Positions 15,491-19,650 of a stretch of 19,650 nucleotides of DNA are shown piece after piece (position 1 is the first letter of the stretch; each line of letters starts with the position of its first letter). Below the pieces are notes generated by a model, which was not told the origin of the DNA, did not search any database, and was given only the letters and a program-made list of their open reading frames with translations. Both the position numbers and the translations under genes were made by a program. The DNA is from Moraxellaceae bacterium (lineage in GTDB: Bacteria > Pseudomonadota > Gammaproteobacteria > Pseudomonadales > Moraxellaceae): assembly GCA_003543245.1 (NCBI GenBank), contig DPJB01000024.1, forward strand, positions 15,677-35,326. Direction: 5' to 3'.

Positions 15491-15996
15491 TGAAAAAGAA
15501 GAATGCACGCGCCTTGCGCATCGAACGTCGCTCCCGGAGGCATCAGCCCCAGGCGGCGCTCAGCCTGACCTCGCTGATGGATATTTTCACCATCCTGGTG
15601 TTCTTTCTGCTGGTCAACTCGGAGAATCCGGCAAAGCTGCCACCAACCGACACCCTGCAGTTGCCTACCTCGCTCGCGGAGAAAACGCCCAAGCAGAATC
15701 TGGTCGTCATGGTTACCAAGGCTGACATTCTGGTTCAGGACATGAAGGTGACAAGCGTAGCCGAAGCACTGACAACCGATACCCCCATGATTCCTGCACT
15801 GGCAGCTGAGCTGCAATACCGCGCAGCCAAGACAGCACCGGTACTTAATGCCGAAGGCATTCCGGAGCGTGAGGTCACGATCCTCGCTGACAAGGACATT
15901 TCCTACAAGGCATTGCGAAAGGTCATGGCCACACTGAGTGCCAACGACTACTCGAAGATCTCCTTCGGCGTCATCAAGGGGGGGGCAAAGAAATGA
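15487..15996 (+). CDS. ExbD/TolR-like protein 2, with intact membrane Asp
   Basis: This 169-residue partner of the previous gene has a very basic N-terminus (MMKKKNARALRIERRSRR), one membrane helix (about 26-45) with the expected proton-carrying Asp32 in SLMDIFTIL, and a periplasmic domain to residue 169. It should supply the proton-responsive peptide of the channel complex. Translation begins in an ATGATG overlapping the upstream stop, so coupling is likely, and either Met could start. The last codons contain a run of eight Gs (15978-15985). The stop overlaps the start of the TonB-like gene by four bases. Confidence 0.95.
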   Translation: MMKKKNARALRIERRSRRHQPQAALSLTSLMDIFTILVFFLLVNSENPAKLPPTDTLQLPTSLAEKTPKQNLVVMVTKADILVQDMKVTSVAEALTTDTPMIPALAAELQYRAAKTAPVLNAEGIPEREVTILADKDISYKALRKVMATLSANDYSKISFGVIKGGAKK

Positions 15997-16961
15997 CCCA
16001 GCCCATGATGACTCTTGAGGGGATGCTGCCGTGGGACAACCTGCCATCGGATGACAGGCGTCGCAAGGCCATCACCATTCTCATGCTGATTCTGGCCTTC
16101 CTGCTCAGCAGCATCATCCTGTTCGTCAAGGTTCCCAAAGAGGATCGCGCGGCAGCCGAAGCAATGCCTGAACGCATTGCCCGTGTTGTCGAGCGCAAGA
16201 TAGAACTGCCTCCCCCTCCTCCGCCAAAACCCAAGGAGGAGCCGAAGAAGGAAGAGGAAGCTCCGAAGCTTGAGGAAAAAACGGACAAGCCCGTCGTTGC
16301 CAAGCCGGTGAAAGTTGAACAGGCCCGGGCAAAGGCATCCAAGGCACTTCAGGATGCAGGCCTTGACCAGCTGGCATCACTGCGTGACGAGTTCGATCTC
16401 CCCACACCATCTGGTGCGCTGATCACCAACACCGAGGCGGCCGGTACCAGCCGGGCCATGCTGACAAGCCGGGCCGGATCAGGCTCTGGCGCCCTTGCTT
16501 CTGCTGGCTACGGTGCCGGCAGTGGCCAGGTCAGTTCCGGCTTTGGTGGCGGTGTTGCTGGCGGCAAGGGTAGCAAGGGAATGCTGGCCGGTGGCGGCAA
16601 GATGCAGACGGTGGAAAGCGGCATCAAGGGTGCTGAAACTGCGGCTCGCTCCGTCAACAAGGATGGCAAGTCGCGTCGCACTAAAGAAGACATTGAGAAG
16701 GGGTTCGATAAGTTTGGCAGTCGTCTGTACCTTGCGTATCAACGCGCAGTGCGTGACGATCCGAACCTTCAGGGTACTTTGACCCTAAGTCTGACGATTG
16801 CTCCGGATGGCTCGGTCACCAGTTGCACAGTGGCCTCCAGCCAGCTGAACAACCCGGTACTGGAAGCCAAGATCGTGGCCATTGTGAAGGGTTTCAACTT
16901 CGGTGCGGACAACGTCGAGGTGTACAGCGGTCAGCATACGCTCAACCTCTTCCCAGACTGA
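15993..16961 (+). CDS. TonB-like energy transducer with AgmX/PglI-type C-terminal domain
   Basis: This 322-residue protein has a short cytoplasmic N-terminus, one membrane helix (about 27-46), then a Pro/Lys/Glu-rich periplasmic stretch (PPPPPP at 73-78, then KPKEEPKKEEEAPK) as in TonB and TolA. A Gly/Ser/Ala-rich segment (about 158-205) follows. The C-terminal domain is at about 235-322, with YLAYQRAVRDDPNLQGTLTL, then a segment containing APDGSVTSCTV, and a final TLNLFPD. This pattern matches the AgmX/PglI C-terminal family I remember from Myxococcus gliding proteins GltJ and GltG. The layout suggests it carries force from the ExbB/ExbD-type motor across the periplasm to the lipoproteins. 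It is the last gene of the operon, and a strong terminator begins nine bases after the stop. Confidence 0.9.
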   Translation: MTQPMMTLEGMLPWDNLPSDDRRRKAITILMLILAFLLSSIILFVKVPKEDRAAAEAMPERIARVVERKIELPPPPPPKPKEEPKKEEEAPKLEEKTDKPVVAKPVKVEQARAKASKALQDAGLDQLASLRDEFDLPTPSGALITNTEAAGTSRAMLTSRAGSGSGALASAGYGAGSGQVSSGFGGGVAGGKGSKGMLAGGGKMQTVESGIKGAETAARSVNKDGKSRRTKEDIEKGFDKFGSRLYLAYQRAVRDDPNLQGTLTLSLTIAPDGSVTSCTVASSQLNNPVLEAKIVAIVKGFNFGADNVEVYSGQHTLNLFPD

Positions 16962-16969
16962 GCCTAGGC

Positions 16970-17015
16970 GTGACCCACAAAAAGGCGCGGACTCCGCGCC
17001 TTTTTTGTGGGTCAC
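16970..17015. terminator. Very long bidirectional intrinsic terminator
   Basis: The arms 16970-16990 and 16994-17015 pair along their whole length with one extra T and a 3-base loop. The core is GGCGCGG/CCGCGCC, flanked by five As on the left and six Ts on the right. A further 8 bp (GTGACCCA/TGGGTCAC class) lies outside the A/T tracts. It separates the envelope operon from the nuo operon. Confidence 0.93.
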
Positions 17016-17109
17016 GGATGCCAACTGCCGGACTCCTGCACTCCTGTATCCCATGCATCCGGTTTTTTGATACAGCGCAACCGAACGACCAGTCATTTGC
17101 ACATTTTCC

Positions 17110-17137
17110 TTGTGCCCCGCCGGGCACTGAGTAAAAT
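17110..17137 (+). promoter_or_regulatory. Candidate promoter of the nuo operon
   Basis: TTGTGC (17110-17115, three of six consensus bases) and TAAAAT (17132-17137, five of six) are 16 bases apart. The expected start point would leave a leader of about 115 bases before nuoA. The -35 match is weak. Confidence 0.35.
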
Positions 17138-17156
17138 TGGCGCGCCCAAACCCCCG

Positions 17157-17235
17157 GCCCGCATGCAAACGCGGGCACTTTTGGCCATACTCACCAAAAT
17201 CATGACCGATGTTGGTCATTTCCCCTGATTTCAGG
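17157..17235 (+). promoter_or_regulatory. Three consecutive hairpins in the nuo leader
   Basis: Three perfect inverted repeats follow each other. GCCCGC (17157-17162) pairs with GCGGGC (17171-17176), with ACTTTT next. ATGACC (17202-17207) pairs with GGTCAT (17214-17219). CCTGA (17224-17228) pairs with TCAGG (17231-17235). The second could equally be an operator for a dimeric regulator. The third ends about 12 bases before the Shine-Dalgarno. Their roles are inferred only. Confidence 0.4.
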
Positions 17236-17261
17236 CGGAATCCTGCCAGAGGTACAAAGCC

Positions 17262-17699
17262 GTGCCGACTGTCGTCGAATCTTCAAGCAGCCTCTGGGCC
17301 ATGATCGCCTACATGGGCGGTGTCGCCTTCCTGCTGGCGTTCATGCTTGGCATCCCGGTCTGGCTGGGTGGCCGCGACTGGGGCCGGGCCAAGAACGAGC
17401 CCTTCGAGTCGGGTGTGGTGCCTTCTGGTGGCGCCCATTTGCGCCTGTCTGCCAAGTTCTACCTGATCGCCATGTTCTTCGTCATTTTCGACGTAGAAGC
17501 CCTCTTTCTCTATGCCTGGGCCGTCTCCGTCCGCGAGTCGGGCTGGACCGGATTCATCGAAGTTTCCATCTTTATCGGCGTGCTGCTGGCCGGTCTCGTC
17601 TATATCTGGCGCATTGGTGCCCTTGAGTGGGCTCCGGCCCAGCGCAAGCGCCGTGCCGAACGCGAGGCCGCACGTCGCGCCCGGGAGTCACAGGCATGA
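17262..17699 (+). CDS. nuoA: NADH-quinone oxidoreductase subunit A (complex I)
   Basis: NuoA is a small membrane subunit of respiratory complex I near the quinone site. The 145-residue protein starts at a GTG, with AGAGG about nine bases before it. Three membrane helices are visible (about 12-34, 64-87 and 97-118). The conserved loop NEPFESGV is at 45-52, and the conserved acidic pair in FDVEALFLY is Asp77 and Glu79. The C-terminus is long and basic (RKRRAEREAARRARESQA), which is longer than the E. coli form as I remember it. The stop overlaps the nuoB start by four bases. Confidence 0.96.
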   Translation: MPTVVESSSSLWAMIAYMGGVAFLLAFMLGIPVWLGGRDWGRAKNEPFESGVVPSGGAHLRLSAKFYLIAMFFVIFDVEALFLYAWAVSVRESGWTGFIEVSIFIGVLLAGLVYIWRIGALEWAPAQRKRRAEREAARRARESQA

Positions 17700-18373
17700 A
17701 ATACACCCTGAGCCGCATTGATCCGAATGCCGCCAACGACCGCTACCCGATCCAGCAGAAGCAGACCGGCGTCAGTGACCCGGTGGAAGATCAGGTTCAC
17801 AAGAACATCTTCATGGGCAAGCTGGAGGATGTCATACACTCCACCGTGAACTGGGGTCGCAAGAATTCCCTCTGGCCGTACAACTTCGGCCTCTCCTGCT
17901 GCTATGTGGAAATGGCCACGGCCTTTACCGCTCCTCACGATCTTGCCCGCTTTGGCGCCGAAGTGATTCGCGCCTCGCCACGTCAGGCCGACCTGATGGT
18001 GGTTGCCGGTACCTGCTTCATCAAGATGGCCCCCGTGGTCCAGCGCCTGTACGAACAGATGCTGGAACCCAAGTGGGTGATCTCCATGGGTGCCTGCGCC
18101 AACTCCGGCGGCATGTACGACATCTATTCCGTAGTGCAGGGCGTCGACAAGTTCATCCCGGTCGATGTCTATGTTCCCGGCTGCCCGCCCCGCCCCGAAG
18201 CCTTCCTGCAGGCCCTGATGCTGCTGCAGGACTCGATTGGCCAGGAGCGTCGCCCCCTTTCATGGGTGGTAGGCGAACAGGGCGTGTATCGCCCGGAAAT
18301 GCAGCCCGAACGTGACCGCAAGTGCGAAAGCCGCATTGCAGTGACCAATCTGCGCACTCCTGATCAGGTTTGA
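17696..18373 (+). CDS. nuoB: NADH-quinone oxidoreductase subunit B (complex I)
   Basis: NuoB carries the N2 iron-sulfur cluster that passes electrons to quinone. The start at 17696 (225 residues, MKYTLSRIDPNAANDRYPIQ) matches the Pseudomonas NuoB N-terminus I remember. A longer in-frame extension to 17627 lies entirely inside nuoA and is not used here. The cluster ligands are present: Cys68 and Cys69 in LSCCYVEM, Cys134 in MGACANSGGMYD and Cys163 in VPGCPPRPEAF. GGAG precedes the ATG by about nine bases, and the four-base overlap with nuoA suggests coupled translation. Confidence 0.97.
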   Translation: MKYTLSRIDPNAANDRYPIQQKQTGVSDPVEDQVHKNIFMGKLEDVIHSTVNWGRKNSLWPYNFGLSCCYVEMATAFTAPHDLARFGAEVIRASPRQADLMVVAGTCFIKMAPVVQRLYEQMLEPKWVISMGACANSGGMYDIYSVVQGVDKFIPVDVYVPGCPPRPEAFLQALMLLQDSIGQERRPLSWVVGEQGVYRPEMQPERDRKCESRIAVTNLRTPDQV

Positions 18374-18378
18374 TGGGT

Positions 18379-18399
18379 GGGCGCGCATGGTGTGCGCCC
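18379..18399 (+). other. Strong hairpin between nuoB and nuoCD
   Basis: GGGCGCGCA (18379-18387) pairs with TGTGCGCCC (18391-18399) over nine pairs including one G-U, around a 3-base loop. No T-run follows, so it is not an intrinsic terminator. It starts five bases after the nuoB stop and ends 16 bases before the nuoCD ATG, which has no clear Shine-Dalgarno. Confidence 0.5.
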
Positions 18400-18415
18400 C
18401 GAAACGACAGTATTG

Positions 18416-19650
18416 ATGATGGCTGACAACACTCCCCTGCCGGCGGAGCCCGCCGTTGTACGCGAGCTGCTCGCGCAATTCGGGTCCGAGGTCTGCTCCG
18501 TGCAGGCCACGCTGGATCGTGTTCCTACCCTCTGGGTGCCGCGCGAGCGCCTGCTTGAGGTGCTGCGCTTCCTGCGCAATGTTCCGCAACCTTATGTGAT
18601 GCTGTACGACCTGTCGGCCATCGACGAACGTCTGCGCAAGCATCGTCAGGGTCAGCCGGAATCAGACTTCACTGTCTTCTATCACCTGCTCTCGATCGAG
18701 CGGAACAGTGATGTGCGCATCAAGGTTGCCCTCAAGGCCGATGACCGTAACCTGCCCACTGCCATCCCGATCTGGCCTAATGCCAACTGGTATGAGCGTG
18801 AAGTATGGGACCTGTTCGGGATCACCTTTGCCGGCCACCCGCTGCTGACCCGCATCCTGTTGCCGCGCAACTGGACCGGTCACCCGCTGTGCAAGGATTA
18901 CCCGGCCCGCGCCACCGAATTCGACCCCTTCGTGCTCGATGCCGCCAAGCAGGATGCCGAGCAGGAAGCCCTGCGCTTCAACCCGGAAGAATGGGGCATG
19001 AAGACAGGCACCGATAACGAGGACTACATGTTCCTCAACCTCGGCCCCAACCATCCTTCTGCGCATGGTGCCTTCCGCATCGTGCTGCAGCTCGACGGTG
19101 AAGAAATCGTCGATTGCGTGCCGGATATCGGCTACCACCACCGTGGCGCAGAGAAGATGGCCGAGCGCCAAACCTGGCACAGCTACATTCCCTACACCGA
19201 CCGCATCGATTACCTCGGTGGGGTCATGAACAACATGCCCTACGTGCTGGCAGTGGAAAAACTGGCCGGCATCGAAGTGCCTGATCGCGTGAAGACGATT
19301 CGCGTGATGCTGTCGGAATTTTTCCGCATCACGTCTCACCTGCTGTTCCTGGGCACCTATATCCAGGACGTGGGCGGGATGACGCCGATCTTCTTCATGT
19401 TCACTGACCGCCAGAAAGCCTATGACGTGATCGAGGCCATTACCGGCTTCCGCATGCACCCGGCCTGGTTCCGTATCGGTGGCGTGGCGCATGACCTGCC
19501 GAAGGGCTGGGACCGTCTGGTTCGCGACTTCCTCGACTGGATGCCGAAGCGTCTGGACGAGTACGAAAAGGCCGCCATGAAGAACGGCATCCTGCGTGCC
19601 CGTACCATTGATGTGGCCCAGTACAACTCGAAGGAAGCGCTGGAGTGGGG
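18416..19650 (+). CDS. nuoC: NADH-quinone oxidoreductase fused subunit C/D (complex I), 3' end outside window
   Basis: An open frame runs from the ATG at 18416 (or 18419, the start is ATGATG) to the window edge, 411 codons without a stop. Residues 1 to about 195 are the NuoC (30 kDa) part, with FYHLLSIERNSDVRIKVALK and the family signature NANWYEREVWDLFGI. From about residue 202 the NuoD (49 kDa) part begins with EDYMFLNLGPNHPSAHG, followed by GYHHRGAEKMAERQ and YTDRIDYLGGVMNN. Together they form much of the peripheral arm and the quinone pocket next to NuoB. The fusion is the gammaproteobacterial NuoCD (nuoC/nuoD) arrangement. Its full length should be close to 590 residues, so roughly 180 are missing here. 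Confidence 0.97.
   Translation, partial: MMADNTPLPAEPAVVRELLAQFGSEVCSVQATLDRVPTLWVPRERLLEVLRFLRNVPQPYVMLYDLSAIDERLRKHRQGQPESDFTVFYHLLSIERNSDVRIKVALKADDRNLPTAIPIWPNANWYEREVWDLFGITFAGHPLLTRILLPRNWTGHPLCKDYPARATEFDPFVLDAAKQDAEQEALRFNPEEWGMKTGTDNEDYMFLNLGPNHPSAHGAFRIVLQLDGEEIVDCVPDIGYHHRGAEKMAERQTWHSYIPYTDRIDYLGGVMNNMPYVLAVEKLAGIEVPDRVKTIRVMLSEFFRITSHLLFLGTYIQDVGGMTPIFFMFTDRQKAYDVIEAITGFRMHPAWFRIGGVAHDLPKGWDRLVRDFLDWMPKRLDEYEKAAMKNGILRARTIDVAQYNSKEALEW

Noticed and set aside
14314..16961. Tol-Pal or classical TonB-ExbB-ExbD system
   Set aside because: No tolA, tolB, pal or TonB-dependent receptor is present, there are two unlike ExbD-type genes, and the last gene has an AgmX/PglI-type end.
17627..17695. 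Upstream extension of nuoB into nuoA
   Set aside because: The 17696 start matches the known NuoB N-terminus and the usual ATGA overlap.

Overview
The window looks like chromosomal DNA of a gammaproteobacterium with moderately high GC. The best clue is the nuoA-nuoB-nuoCD order with a fused NuoCD. The NuoB and NuoCD sequences are very close to what I remember of Pseudomonas proteins, so Pseudomonadales in the broad sense is likely, but I cannot name the genus. I see no tRNA, rRNA, CRISPR array, insertion sequence or phage gene.

Layout. (1) 1-900 (+): the C-terminal end of a DEAD-box RNA helicase with a long Arg/Gly-rich repetitive tail, closed by a bidirectional terminator. (2) 983-3491 (-): two adjacent paralogous membrane diguanylate cyclases. 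(3) 3492-3773: intergenic, with DnaA-box-like sequences. (4) 3774-7098 (-): a small predicted outer-membrane protein, a sodium:solute symporter and pdxB (vitamin B6 synthesis), probably separate transcription units. (5) 7099-7539: a 441-base non-coding stretch between the divergent pdxB and the next operon, with one promoter candidate. (6) 7540-16961 (+): a nine-gene operon, the most interesting part of the window. (7) 16970-17261: a strong terminator and a structured leader. (8) 17262-19650 (+): the start of the respiratory complex I operon (nuoA, nuoB, nuoCD, the last cut by the window edge).

The nine-gene operon encodes, in order: a secreted coiled-coil protein, a secreted TPR protein with a coiled-coil C-terminal half, a 995-residue TPR lipoprotein, a small TPR lipoprotein, a small secreted protein, a MotA/TolQ/ExbB proton-channel protein, two different ExbD/TolR proteins, and a TonB-like protein ending in an AgmX/PglI-type domain. 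Several genes overlap by four bases, so they are probably made together. The parts list suggests a proton-motive-force-driven machine that spans the envelope. It resembles in composition the Agl-Glt gliding and envelope machinery of Myxococcus (one ExbB-like protein, two ExbD-like proteins, TPR lipoproteins, AgmX/PglI-domain protein), and I know of no assigned function for the gammaproteobacterial version. One ExbD-like subunit has Asn where the proton-carrying Asp is expected, while its partner keeps Asp, so the motor may have one active and one inactive stator-peptide subunit.

Functions are inferred from sequence motifs and memory of protein families. No database search was possible.
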